Assembly (NCBI RefSeq): GCF_963674635.1
Contig: NZ_OY771475.1
Span: 3,951,001 to 4,015,000 of the forward strand
DNA length: 64,000 bases
From: Breoghania sp.
GTDB taxonomy: Bacteria > Pseudomonadota > Alphaproteobacteria > Rhizobiales > Stappiaceae
Direction: 5' to 3'
Position numbers and translations under genes: made by a program
The notes under the pieces: generated by a model
Told to the model about the DNA's origin: nothing
Databases searched by the model: none
The model's input: only the letters and a program-made list of their open reading frames with translations
In this document: piece after piece, positions 51,361 through 59,891 of the stretch
Layout: every line of letters begins with the position of its first letter
Position numbering within the stretch: the first letter of the stretch is position 1

Positions 51361-53601
51361 TCAGGCGGTTCCTGTGTTTTCCTCCATGGTCGCGAGGCGT
51401 TCGCCGAAGCGGTCATAGAAGGCAATGAGATCGGGCGGGGCGGCGGCGCGGCAGGCGTCGAGCGCCCCGTGCGCGGCGGCCATGTCCTTCCTGCGCCAGG
51501 CGGCGACGAGCTTTTCATGGCGGGCGCGAAGGGCCAGAAAGGCGGGTGAGCGGGCCACATCTTCGGCACCGAGCAAGGCATAGAGCACCACCGGTGCCGA
51601 TTTTCCCTTCAGCGGGATCTCGCCGGCTTCCAGAAAGGCGAAACCGGGCGCGGCGCGGGCCGTTTCCTGGGAGACCAGAAGGTCCGACCCGACGGGTTTG
51701 CAGCTCGATTCAATGCGGGCGGCGACGTTCACGGCATCACCGACCACCGAATAATTGAAGCGCCGGTTGGACCCCATGTTGCCGACGCAGGCCGGGCCGG
51801 AATTGAGCCCGACGCCGATCTGCACGGTCTGGATGGGTTTTCCACCCGCCTTGAAACCGAAGGCATCGGCTTCGTTCAGCTCCTTGACGATTTCGCGCAT
51901 GCGCAGCGCCGTGCGGCAGGCACGGGCGGCGTGGTCCGGTGTCTCCAGCGGCGCATTCCAGAAAGCCATGATGCTGTCGCCGATATATTTGTCGATGGTG
52001 CCTGCCTCGGTCTGAATGGCATCCGACAGGGGCGAAAGCAGCGTGTTGAGGAACTGCACGAGATCCTGTGGGCTCAGCATTTCCGAAATCGGAGTGAAGC
52101 CACGCACGTCCATGAACATGATGGAGAGCGGGCGCATGTCTCCGCCCAGTCGCATGGCGTCGGGTTGGGATTCCAGCTGCGAAAGCAGCTCGGGGGCCAG
52201 ATATTGGCCAAAGGCGCGGCGGACGAAACGTTTCTCGCGCTCGCTCACGATGTACTGCTGGAGCGTCGCCGCGCCATAGACGACGAGACTGGAGAGCGAG
52301 GGATAGATCGGGTCGATGAGCAGGGCGTTCTGGCGGAAGGTGGCGATGGCGATCGCCACGCCGGAAATTGCCAGGACACCGCCGATAAGGGCGGAGGGCA
52401 CGGGCCCCGTCAGCAGCAGGGTGACGATCACCAGGAGCCCGAGCGCCAGCGTGATCAGGATCTCAAGCCCTTCCGACCAGTCCGGACGGCTCAGGAAGTC
52501 GCCGGAGATGATCTGCTCCACCGCCTGCGCATGGACGGAAACGCCGGGCACAAGCTCGCCAAGCGGTGTGGCGCGGATATCGAAAAGGCCCACGGCGGAT
52601 GTGCCGACGAAGACGATATTGCCTTCGACAGCGGTGCGGGCTTCGGGCGTCTTGGCCGGGTCGAAGACATCCTTGACGGAGATGTACCGTTCGCGGCGAT
52701 CGGGCGAATAATGGACCCACAATTCGCCCGCCGCCGTGGTCGGGATGGTGAAGGCGCCGACGCGCATCGCCGTGATGGCGGGCTCTCCGGTATCTGCCTC
52801 GCCACTTGCCCCGGTGGAGCGCACCAACAGGCCGCTTGCCCCTTGTGCGATGCGCAAGGACTCTGCCGAAAGGCTCGCGTAGAGCTGCGTACCGCTTGAA
52901 AAGAGCATCGGGATGCGGCGCACCACGCCGCCCGTATCGGCGCGCGACAGGGATATGCCGCCGGTGCCTGCCGCCGTCATTTGCAGTTCAGGCAGGCTGA
53001 TCAGGGCGGAAGGGAAGGGCGCGAGGATCGATTTCGGATCCGTGCCGCCATAGGCGATGCCCGCCTTTGCCAGCGGCATGCCGCCGCTTCGGTCGGCCAG
53101 CGTTGCAAAACCGAGGATCACCGGCTTGTCGACCAGAGCGTCTGCCAGCACGGTGTCATTGTCCGGCAGCCGACTCAAGAGGGCCTTCATGCGGGAGGCG
53201 TCGAGCGTGGCGCCGTAATCGAGCGTCTCGGCAAAGCGGCCGGGCGACGTGCGGTCGGGCTCGGAAAAGACCATGTCGAAACTGATCGAGGCGGCACCCA
53301 GTTCGGAAAGCCGTTTGACGAGCGCGGCGATGCGGGTGCGCGGCCAGGGCCACTGGCCATATTCGGCAAGTGCGGCGTCGTCGATGTCGACGATGCGCAC
53401 CGGCATCGGCACGTATTCGCGCGGCCACAGGCGCTGGTAGTAATCGAAGGTGAGTTCGCGCACGGCCTCCACGAAGGGCGGATTGGCGAGCCTGAGCCCG
53501 ATCATGACGGCAAGCGACAGCATTCCGGCGACCACGACGAACACGGTCTTGCGGCGTTGCGTCCGCCGTTGCGGGTGTTGGGCCGGGGTGTCTGAGGCCA
53601 T
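51361..53601 (-). CDS. CHASE2-domain class III adenylate cyclase
   Basis: 746 residues from the ATG at 53601 (MASDTPAQHPQRRTQRRKTV). Membrane helix about 19-39, a large extracytoplasmic CHASE2 sensor (about 45-345: FDYYQRLWPREYVPMPVRIV ... NIVFVGTSAVGLFDIRATPLG), three helices (about 380-450) and a cytoplasmic cyclase domain (about 490-680). Catalytic residues are present: metal-binding Asp in SIMFMDVRGFTPISEML and in DKYIGDSIMAFW, adenine-selecting Lys in TIDKYIGD, and Asn/Arg in SVVGDAVNVAARIES. It should make cAMP in response to an unknown external signal. Isolated gene. Confidence 0.93.
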   Translation of the reverse strand: MASDTPAQHPQRRTQRRKTVFVVVAGMLSLAVMIGLRLANPPFVEAVRELTFDYYQRLWPREYVPMPVRIVDIDDAALAEYGQWPWPRTRIAALVKRLSELGAASISFDMVFSEPDRTSPGRFAETLDYGATLDASRMKALLSRLPDNDTVLADALVDKPVILGFATLADRSGGMPLAKAGIAYGGTDPKSILAPFPSALISLPELQMTAAGTGGISLSRADTGGVVRRIPMLFSSGTQLYASLSAESLRIAQGASGLLVRSTGASGEADTGEPAITAMRVGAFTIPTTAAGELWVHYSPDRRERYISVKDVFDPAKTPEARTAVEGNIVFVGTSAVGLFDIRATPLGELVPGVSVHAQAVEQIISGDFLSRPDWSEGLEILITLALGLLVIVTLLLTGPVPSALIGGVLAISGVAIAIATFRQNALLIDPIYPSLSSLVVYGAATLQQYIVSEREKRFVRRAFGQYLAPELLSQLESQPDAMRLGGDMRPLSIMFMDVRGFTPISEMLSPQDLVQFLNTLLSPLSDAIQTEAGTIDKYIGDSIMAFWNAPLETPDHAARACRTALRMREIVKELNEADAFGFKAGGKPIQTVQIGVGLNSGPACVGNMGSNRRFNYSVVGDAVNVAARIESSCKPVGSDLLVSQETARAAPGFAFLEAGEIPLKGKSAPVVLYALLGAEDVARSPAFLALRARHEKLVAAWRRKDMAAAHGALDACRAAAPPDLIAFYDRFGERLATMEENTGTA

Positions 53602-53821
53602 GAACGGGTCCGGTGAAACGTGCTGGGCGACGTTACGGTAGGCGAGGGCGGGGGAGCGGGCAAGCCGCAGCTCCCAAGGGAGGGACGGGACAAGATGCGC
53701 GCCTTGGCCAGGGGGTGCACGCCTTGTCGCGGACACGCGAGGGGCGATATAAGCCGCTGTCGGCAACCTGCCCGACCTTCACGCGCGCCACGCGGCTCCA
53801 GAGCCTGACCGGAAAGCCCTG

Positions 53822-54523
53822 ATGACTTCTGACGCTCCCCACCTTGCCCGGCTGCTCGACAGCCGCCATTCCTGCCGCGCCTTTTTGCCGGATCAGGTGC
53901 CCCTTGCCGATCTGCAGGCGATATTGAGGCAGGCGCGCAAGGCGCCCAGCAGTTCCAACCTGCAACCGGGCCGCTTTCACGTGATGAGCGGGGCGGCGTT
54001 GAAAAGCTTCACGGATGCGCTTGCCGCCCATGCGGAACAGGAGAAGCCGGAGCCGCCGGAATACAGCTATTTCCCCGATCCCATGCCGCCTTTCCTGCAT
54101 GAGCGGCGGCGCGGGGCGGGCTATGCGCTCTATCAGGCGCTTGGCATCGAACGGCGCGACATTGCCCGCCGCAAGGCGCAGTTTGCAGCCAATTACCGCT
54201 TCTTCGATGCGCCCGTCGGTACGGTGATCACCATTCGTCGCGATATGGGGGCGGGCTGTTATCTGGATCTCGGCATGATGGTCATGGCCCTGATGCTGGG
54301 CGGGGAGGAACGCGGATACGCAACTTGCGCCATCGGGGCCTTTTCGAACTACGGGCGGTTTATCCATGCCCATCTGGGGCTGGCGGCAGATGAGCTGGTC
54401 GTATGCGGGCTCGCCATGGGCAAGCGGGCTGGCGATCACCCGGTGAACTGCTTCCGCACGGACCGCGTGGAGCTTGCCGACTATGCGAGCTTTCATGGCT
54501 TTGAGCCGGGGGACGCGGAATGA
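53822..54523 (+). CDS. nitroreductase-family flavoprotein (first gene of a three-gene operon)
   Basis: 233 residues. The family N-terminus SRHSCRAFLPDQVPLADLQA and FMN-binding APSSSNLQPGRFHV are clear, as is the C-terminal part (YLDLGMMVMALMLGGEERGYATCAIGAFSNY ... LGLAADELVVCGLAMGK). Such enzymes bind FMN and reduce nitro groups, quinones or enones with NAD(P)H; some act as dehydrogenases. Its stop codon overlaps the next gene (ATGA), so it is produced together with an AMP-dependent ligase and a thiolase. That context suggests a dedicated pathway step rather than detoxification. Substrate unknown. Confidence 0.87.
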   Translation: MTSDAPHLARLLDSRHSCRAFLPDQVPLADLQAILRQARKAPSSSNLQPGRFHVMSGAALKSFTDALAAHAEQEKPEPPEYSYFPDPMPPFLHERRRGAGYALYQALGIERRDIARRKAQFAANYRFFDAPVGTVITIRRDMGAGCYLDLGMMVMALMLGGEERGYATCAIGAFSNYGRFIHAHLGLAADELVVCGLAMGKRAGDHPVNCFRTDRVELADYASFHGFEPGDAE

Positions 54524-55707
54524 GCGCGGCTGCGGACAGGGTCTTTTGCGCAGGCGTCGCCCTTGAAACGGCCGGCGGCGATATGGCCGATGCGCTTCGA
54601 CGGCTGATCGCTTTGCGTGAACAGGGCACGACCTTCCGCGTTCAAAACCGCGCCCCCTGGGTTCTGGAGCAACCCGGCACCGGACATATCGAATGCATGA
54701 CATCGGGCAGCTCCGGCCAGCCAAAGGTGATCCGGCGCACGTTTGCCTCCTGGCGCGACGGTTTCGATGTGAATAGGCGGCTATTCGGGCTCGGCCCTGA
54801 GGATTGTGTCGCGGTCTTTGGCACGCTTGGCCATTCGCTGGCGCTTTATGGCGTCATGGAGGGCCTGCATGCGGGGGCTGGCGTGGAGTTCCTTGCCGGT
54901 TTGCGCCCCGATCATCAGGCGGCCCGGTTGCGCGCGGCGCGGGCGAGCGTTCTCTATGCGACGCCGACCCAGATCCGCGTGCTGATGGACGGGCAGGCCT
55001 TTCCCGATGTGCGGCTGATCCTGTGCGGCGGCGGGGCGCTCGACAAGGAGACGCTGGCGCGCGCCAGAGCGGCCTTTGCGAACGCGCTCTTTCGCGAGTT
55101 TTACGGCGCGTCTGAGACAAGCTTCATCACCATGAGCGACGATGCGACCCCGGAAGGGTCCGTGGGGCGGCCCTATCCGGGGGTGGAGATCGAGATCCGC
55201 AAACCGCACGATGGCGTGGGCGAGGTCTGGGTGAAGAGCCCCTATCTTTTCGAGGGCTATGCGCAAGGCGAGAGTGCGGAGACCCGCCGCGAGGGCGCGT
55301 TTCTGACTGTCGGCGAACTGGGGCGGTGCGATAAGGCGGGCTATCTCTGGCTTGCCGGCCGGCGCAGCCGGATGGTCACGATCGCGGATCGCAATGTCTA
55401 CCCGGAAGAGATCGAGAAGGTGCTCGCCGATGCGCTTTCCGGGCGTTCCTGCGCGGTCGTCGCCTCTGACGATCCGTTGCGAGGCCACAGGCTTTGCGCC
55501 TTCATAGAAGGGGCAGAGGACAGTGAGCTTGAACGGCATTTGCGGCAGGTGGTGCGGGAGAAACTGGGCCGGGAAATGGTGCCCCGGCGCTTCCGGTTCC
55601 TGACGTCGTTCCCCACCCTTCCAACCGGCAAGCCGGACTTGCGGGAACTGATGCGGATGGGACACGCCGATCAGGCAACGGGGAAGGTTGAAGGACAGGG
55701 GATATGA
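54520..55707 (+). CDS. short AMP-dependent acyl-CoA/acid ligase
   Basis: 395 residues, clearly shorter than usual acyl-CoA synthetases (500 or more). The P-loop MTSGSSGQPKVIRR already lies near residue 60, so about 100 N-terminal residues of the typical fold are missing. Remaining motifs are intact: REFYGASETSFIT (A5), VGELGRCDKAGYLWLAGRRSRM (A7/A8) and PTLPTGKPDLRELM with the catalytic C-terminal Lys (A10). It should activate a carboxylic acid as adenylate and probably load it on CoA. Both ends overlap its neighbours by ATGA. Substrate unknown. Confidence 0.85.
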   Translation: MSAAADRVFCAGVALETAGGDMADALRRLIALREQGTTFRVQNRAPWVLEQPGTGHIECMTSGSSGQPKVIRRTFASWRDGFDVNRRLFGLGPEDCVAVFGTLGHSLALYGVMEGLHAGAGVEFLAGLRPDHQAARLRAARASVLYATPTQIRVLMDGQAFPDVRLILCGGGALDKETLARARAAFANALFREFYGASETSFITMSDDATPEGSVGRPYPGVEIEIRKPHDGVGEVWVKSPYLFEGYAQGESAETRREGAFLTVGELGRCDKAGYLWLAGRRSRMVTIADRNVYPEEIEKVLADALSGRSCAVVASDDPLRGHRLCAFIEGAEDSELERHLRQVVREKLGREMVPRRFRFLTSFPTLPTGKPDLRELMRMGHADQATGKVEGQGI

Positions 55708-56822
55708 GTTTTATTGCCGCCGCATTGCGCACACCCGTCGCCCCGCGTGGCGGGGTGCTGAAGGCGCTGCTGCCGCATGAGCTTGCGCACCCGGTGCTGC
55801 GCGCACTTTTGGAACAGGCGGGGCTCAAGGCGGAGGATGTGGATCAGGTGATCCTGTCCAACGCGCTTGGCGGGGGCGGAAACCCGGCGCGGGTGGCGGC
55901 GCTGGCGGCGGGGATGGACCATGTCTCCGGTATCACCATCGATGCGCAATGTGCAGGCGGGCTTGATGCGGTTGCGCTTGCCGCAGCGCTGATTGATGCC
56001 GGTCAGGCCGATGTGGTGCTGGCGGGCGGGGCGGAGAGCTTTTCCCGACGCCCCTTGCGCGCCCACACGTTCCCCGACGGCCGGGAGCCGGAATTCTACA
56101 CCCGTCCGCCCTTTTCGCCATTTCCCGACGCCGATCCCGACATGGCCGATGCGGCGGATATTCTGGCCCGCGATGCCGGGATTTCGCGTGTGGAACAGGA
56201 TGACTACGCCCTTCAAAGCCACGCCCGTGCGCTTGCCGCGCGCGACAGGATGGGGGCGGAGATCGTCCCCCTTGGCGGGCTCGATCACGACAGCTTCACG
56301 CGCAATCTTTCGCCGCGCCTTGCCGCACGCGCACCGGTGGTTTCCGGCTCGGTTTCCATGGTGGCGACGGCGGTGGAAGCCGATGCGGCGGCGTTCTGTC
56401 TGGTCGTGTCGCAGCGGGTGCTGGACCGGCTCTCGACCGCAAACCCGGTGGAGATCGTGGCGTCTTCAAATGCGGGCGGCGACAGCCGATTGCCCGGTAT
56501 CGCGCCTGTGCGGGCTGTTGCCCGTGCCCTTCAAAAGGCCGGCCTTGCGCCTTCGGATCTTGATGCGGTGGAAATGATGGAGGCCTATGCGGCGCAGGCC
56601 ATGGCCTGCATCCGCGAGGCGGGGCTGCCGGAGGATCGCGTCAACGCGCGCGGCGGGGCACTGGCGCGCGGCCACCCGATCGGCGCATCGGGAACGATCC
56701 TCGCCTGCCGTCTCTTTCATGACCTGGGCGCAGGCGAGGTCGGACTTTGCGCCATTGCGGCGGCTGGCGGGATCGGGTCGGCGATGATCCTGCGGCGGGG
56801 CGTCGAGCCCAACCGGACATGA
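55704..56822 (+). CDS. thiolase-family protein with altered active site
   Basis: 372 residues. Thiolase fold with the nucleophile Cys in IDAQCAGGLDAVALA and the His motif GGALARGHPIGASG. But the NEAF motif, whose Asn organises the catalytic water, reads VEMMEAYAAQ. The second active-site Cys of the C-terminal CxG region is replaced: GLCAIAAAGGIG aligns Ala where the acid/base Cys lies, with a Cys shifted three residues N-terminal. So C-H are kept while N and the second C are not. It may be a condensing-only or degradative variant. Start ATG overlaps the ligase stop. Followed by a bidirectional terminator. Confidence 0.85.
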   Translation: MSFIAAALRTPVAPRGGVLKALLPHELAHPVLRALLEQAGLKAEDVDQVILSNALGGGGNPARVAALAAGMDHVSGITIDAQCAGGLDAVALAAALIDAGQADVVLAGGAESFSRRPLRAHTFPDGREPEFYTRPPFSPFPDADPDMADAADILARDAGISRVEQDDYALQSHARALAARDRMGAEIVPLGGLDHDSFTRNLSPRLAARAPVVSGSVSMVATAVEADAAAFCLVVSQRVLDRLSTANPVEIVASSNAGGDSRLPGIAPVRAVARALQKAGLAPSDLDAVEMMEAYAAQAMACIREAGLPEDRVNARGGALARGHPIGASGTILACRLFHDLGAGEVGLCAIAAAGGIGSAMILRRGVEPNRT

Positions 56823-56848
56823 AAAACCCGGCCACGGGGCCGGGTTTC
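56822..56848. terminator. bidirectional terminator between the thiolase gene and rpoH
   Basis: AAAAACCCGGCC / GGCCGGGTTT hairpin with A-run on one side and T-run on the other, serving the convergent genes. Confidence 0.8.
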
Positions 56849-56879
56849 CAATTGGCTGAGTGTCTGATGCCGCAGCCTG

Positions 56880-57788
56880 TCAGGCCGAAGCTTCCGTTGT
56901 CACGAGGGAGGCGGCGTCATCGGCGGCGGCCTGCTTGACCGCTTCCTGCACCTTTTCGAAGGCGCGCACCTCGATCTGGCGCACACGCTCGCGCGAGACA
57001 CCGAATTCGGTGGAGAGGTCCTCCAGCGTGATCGGGTCCTCCGACAGGCGGCGCGCCTCGAAGATGCGGCGTTCGCGATCGTTCAGGACGCCCAGCGCGC
57101 GGTGCAGCATCGAGCGACGGTGGTCGAGCTCTTCCTGCTCGGCCAGAATCGTTTCCTGGCTGTCGCTTTCGTCCACGAGCCAGTCCTGCCACTCGCCACC
57201 GCCGTCGCCGTCATTGCGGATCTGGGCGTTGAGCGAGGTGTCGCCGGACAGGCGGCGGTTCATGGAGATCACTTCCTCCTCCGACACACCCAGACGGGTG
57301 GCGATGGTGGAAACGTCTTCCGGCTTGAGGTCGCCCTCATCAAGCGCCTGGATCTGCCCCTTCACCTTGCGCAGGTTGAAGAACAGACGCTTCTGGTTGG
57401 CGGTCGTGCCCATCTTCACGAGCGACCACGAGCGCAGGATATATTCCTGGATGGAAGCCTTGATCCACCACATGGCATAGGTGGCGAGGCGGAAGCCCTT
57501 GTCGGGCTCGAACCGCTTCACGGCCTGCATCAGGCCGACATTGCCTTCCGAAATGACTTCCCCGATCGGCAGGCCATAGCCGCGGTAACCCATGGCGATC
57601 TTGGCAACAAGACGCAGGTGGGACGTCACGAGCTTGTGGGCGGCGTCGGGATCTTCGTGTTCCTGGTATCGCTTGGCCAGCATGTATTCCTGCTGCGGTT
57701 CCAGCATGGGGAACCGGCGGATTTCCGTCAGATACCGGGACAATCCATTCTCACCGGCAGAAATCGCCGGCAAAGCTGTCTGGGCCAT
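56880..57788 (-). CDS. rpoH: RNA polymerase sigma-32 factor
   Basis: 302 residues from the ATG at 57788; AGGAGG lies ten bases upstream, and a GTG at 57797 is too close to it. Region 2 (NLRLVAKIAMGYRGYGLP-type stretch, EGNVGLMQAVKRFEPDKGFRL, YAMWWIKASIQEYILRSWSL), the RpoH box NQKRLFFNLRK diagnostic of heat-shock sigma factors, and region 4 helix-turn-helix (LEDLSTEFGVSRERVRQIE). It directs heat-shock transcription. The 5' leader contains a hairpin (CGGGCG / CGCCCG near 57858-57882). Its stability is usually controlled by DnaK and FtsH; ftsH is encoded at 34471. Confidence 0.96.
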   Translation of the reverse strand: MAQTALPAISAGENGLSRYLTEIRRFPMLEPQQEYMLAKRYQEHEDPDAAHKLVTSHLRLVAKIAMGYRGYGLPIGEVISEGNVGLMQAVKRFEPDKGFRLATYAMWWIKASIQEYILRSWSLVKMGTTANQKRLFFNLRKVKGQIQALDEGDLKPEDVSTIATRLGVSEEEVISMNRRLSGDTSLNAQIRNDGDGGGEWQDWLVDESDSQETILAEQEELDHRRSMLHRALGVLNDRERRIFEARRLSEDPITLEDLSTEFGVSRERVRQIEVRAFEKVQEAVKQAAADDAASLVTTEASA

Positions 57789-57915
57789 GGAATGCACCCC
57801 TCCTACTTATCTGTCTGGCTTCCTCGAAACGAGCAAAACCAAGGGTTCGGGCGCCCGAAGTGGCACGCCCGCCAGATGTAATATAAGCGGTAATGCGTCA
57901 AAAACAGGGCCTCTC

Positions 57916-58941
57916 TCAATCGAGAAGCTCAAAAGCCTCAATAAGTTCCGCGAAATCGGCCGGAAGCGGGCTTTCAAATCGCATCACTTCGCCGTTAACG
58001 GGATGCTCAAAGGCCAGAAGCCCCGCGTGAAGCGCCTGTCGCTTGAAACCGGCCACCTTCTCGCGCATGTCCTCCGGCAGGCGGTTCACCTTGGTTCGGA
58101 AATGCGCGCCATAGTCCACATCGCCCACGAGCGGAAAGCCGAGATGGGCCATGTGGACGCGGATCTGGTGGGTGCGGCCCGTTTCCAGCCGACATTCGAT
58201 CAGCGAGGCCATGGCATCGCCGCCGCTGCCCCCGTAGCGATGCTGAAGCTGCCAGTGGGTGACCGCGTGGCGCGCGCCACGGCTTTCCGGCTTCACGACC
58301 GCGATCTTGAGCCTGTTGTTGATGGAGCGCGCAAGTGCTGCATCGACCGTGCCGCGCAGGCCCGGAGGCGCGCCCCACACAAGCGCGCTATAGGCGCGCT
58401 CCAGTGCCGTGGTTCGGCCGTGATCGGCGAATTGGGCGGAAAGCCCCTGATGGGCGGCATCGGACTTGGCGACCACCAGCAGACCGGACGTGTCCTTGTC
58501 GATGCGGTGCACGATGCCGGGGCGGCGAACGCCGCCAATGCCCGACAGACTGTCGCCGCAATGGTGCAGGAGCGCGTTGACCAGCGTGCCGGTCCAGTTT
58601 CCCGCCGCCGGGTGGACGACCATGCCAGCGGGCTTGTCGATGACGATCAGGTCATCGTCCTCATAGACCACATTGAGCGGGATATCTTCGGCCTGCGGGG
58701 TGGCATCCTCCGGCTCCGGCTCGCTCAAGGTGACCGTTTCTCCCTCGTTGACCCGGTACTTGGGCTCCATTATGGTCCGCCCGCCGACCTGCACCTGGCC
58801 CTGCTTGATAAGGTCCTTGTAGCGGTTGCGACTGAAGGTGGCGGCGCGCCGGGCAAGCCAGGCGTCGAGCCGCTCGCCGGTATCGCCGGCCTCCACCATC
58901 AGTTCCACATCCACCCGATCTGCGCTGGGCCCGTCCGCCAT
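57916..58941 (-). CDS. rluD: 23S rRNA pseudouridine synthase RluD
   Basis: 341 residues from the ATG at 58941. N-terminal S4 domain (ERLDAWLARRAATFSRNRYKD) and RluA-type catalytic domain with the signature GIVHRIDKDTSGLLVVAK containing the catalytic Asp. RLETGRTHQIRVHMAHLGFP and the C-terminal RQALHAGLLAFEHP are typical. It makes pseudouridines in helix 69 of 23S rRNA. AGGA lies about seven bases before the ATG, inside the divergent DUF6476 gene. Its start codon overlaps that gene's start codon on the other strand. Confidence 0.94.
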   Translation of the reverse strand: MADGPSADRVDVELMVEAGDTGERLDAWLARRAATFSRNRYKDLIKQGQVQVGGRTIMEPKYRVNEGETVTLSEPEPEDATPQAEDIPLNVVYEDDDLIVIDKPAGMVVHPAAGNWTGTLVNALLHHCGDSLSGIGGVRRPGIVHRIDKDTSGLLVVAKSDAAHQGLSAQFADHGRTTALERAYSALVWGAPPGLRGTVDAALARSINNRLKIAVVKPESRGARHAVTHWQLQHRYGGSGGDAMASLIECRLETGRTHQIRVHMAHLGFPLVGDVDYGAHFRTKVNRLPEDMREKVAGFKRQALHAGLLAFEHPVNGEVMRFESPLPADFAELIEAFELLD

Positions 58942-59299
58942 GTCCGATCCTGTCTCCGATAAAAAAGAAGAAAAACCGCTGGACCCTGCCATGGAGAGGG
59001 TCCAGGCGAAGCTCAAGAAGCTTCTGCTGTTCTCTTCCCTCGTGATGGCTGCGGGGCTTGTCGCAGTGTTCACTGCGGTCATTTACAAGATATCGTCCAA
59101 GGATTCCAAGCCGGAAGCGGTTGCAGGCGTGGAAATGGCCGCGACCGTCGCCGTCGGCAGGGATGCGAATGTGCTCCAGACGCAGGTCGATGGCGATCGC
59201 CTCTTCGTGCTGGTCGCGGAAGGCACGAGCCGCGCGCTGCTTCAGTTCGATGCAAGGACGGGCAAGCTGCTGGGGCGCACGGATTTCATGGCGCGCTGA
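58940..59299 (+). CDS. DUF6476-like small membrane-anchored protein
   Basis: 119 residues (MSDPVSDKKEEKPLDPAMER). Charged N-terminus, one membrane helix (about 30-51: LLLFSSLVMAAGLVAVFTAV) and a small presumably periplasmic C-domain (TVAVGRDANVLQTQVDGDRL, GTSRALLQFDARTGKLLGR). It resembles the short alphaproteobacterial DUF6476 proteins found beside rluD. No good ribosome-binding site precedes the ATG; an internal ATG at 58991 is the alternative. The start codon shares CATG with rluD. Confidence 0.7.
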   Translation: MSDPVSDKKEEKPLDPAMERVQAKLKKLLLFSSLVMAAGLVAVFTAVIYKISSKDSKPEAVAGVEMAATVAVGRDANVLQTQVDGDRLFVLVAEGTSRALLQFDARTGKLLGRTDFMAR

Positions 59300-59347
59300 A
59301 GAGGCGGCCTGCGAAGGCGGGCGCCGCTTGGCACTGTGCGCGCCAGG

Positions 59348-59379
59348 GCTGGGGCCAGAGCTGGGGCCAGAGCTGGGGA
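59348..59379 (+). repeat. 12 bp tandem repeat
   Basis: GCTGGGGCCAGA occurs twice, plus a partial third copy (GCTGGGGA), downstream of the DUF6476 gene. No function apparent. Confidence 0.7.
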
Positions 59380-59481
59380 TAGCGACAAAGAAACTGTTTG
59401 AACCGGCTTCGGGGTCTTGCCAAGCGCCATCTCACAGGCTATATCCGCCATCCAACGCGCGACGCACAGCGCGTCACCGCT

Positions 59482-59557
59482 GCTCCCATCGTCTAGCGGT
59501 CTAGGACGCTGCCCTCTCACGGCAGAAACAGGGGTTCGAGTCCCCTTGGGAGTACCA
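59482..59557 (+). tRNA. tRNA-Glu (anticodon CTC)
   Basis: Full cloverleaf by eye. Acceptor GCTCCCA (59482-59488) pairs with TGGGAGT (59547-59553). D-arm GTCTAGCGGTCTAGGAC; anticodon stem CTGCC / GGCAG around the loop CTCTCAC with CTC at 59516-59518; T-arm GGGGTTCGAGTCCCC. CCA (59555-59557) is encoded. It reads GAG codons. Confidence 0.96.
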
Positions 59558-59588
59558 TCTCTTCTTCTTTTCAATCATGCCGTTTGCA

Positions 59589-59618
59589 GCCGGGATCGTC
59601 GATCCGGGCTTTTTTTGT
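59589..59618 (+). terminator. terminator after tRNA-Glu
   Basis: GCCGGGATC GTC GATCCGGGC hairpin followed by seven T residues, 30 bp past the tRNA. Confidence 0.88.
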
Positions 59619-59891
59619 GCCTGCATTCTGACGCGCGTCATCCGGGCGGGGGCTTTTCGCTGCCTGCCGCACCGGAAAATGTTCAAGTCTTTCCGGCTAT
59701 CCTTCATCGTCCTTGCTACCGCACTTGCCTAGGTTCGCCTCAACCCAAGTCGTCTTGCGTGAGGAGCGCGACGGTTTGAAGCTGTTTGCGCGAGGGGCGC
59801 AACGGTTTAGTGGAGGAGTTCCGGGTTGCTGTCTGCCATGACGGGAGATCCTGTCGTCGGCACATGACGCGCCCGCGGGAGGAGATATCTC

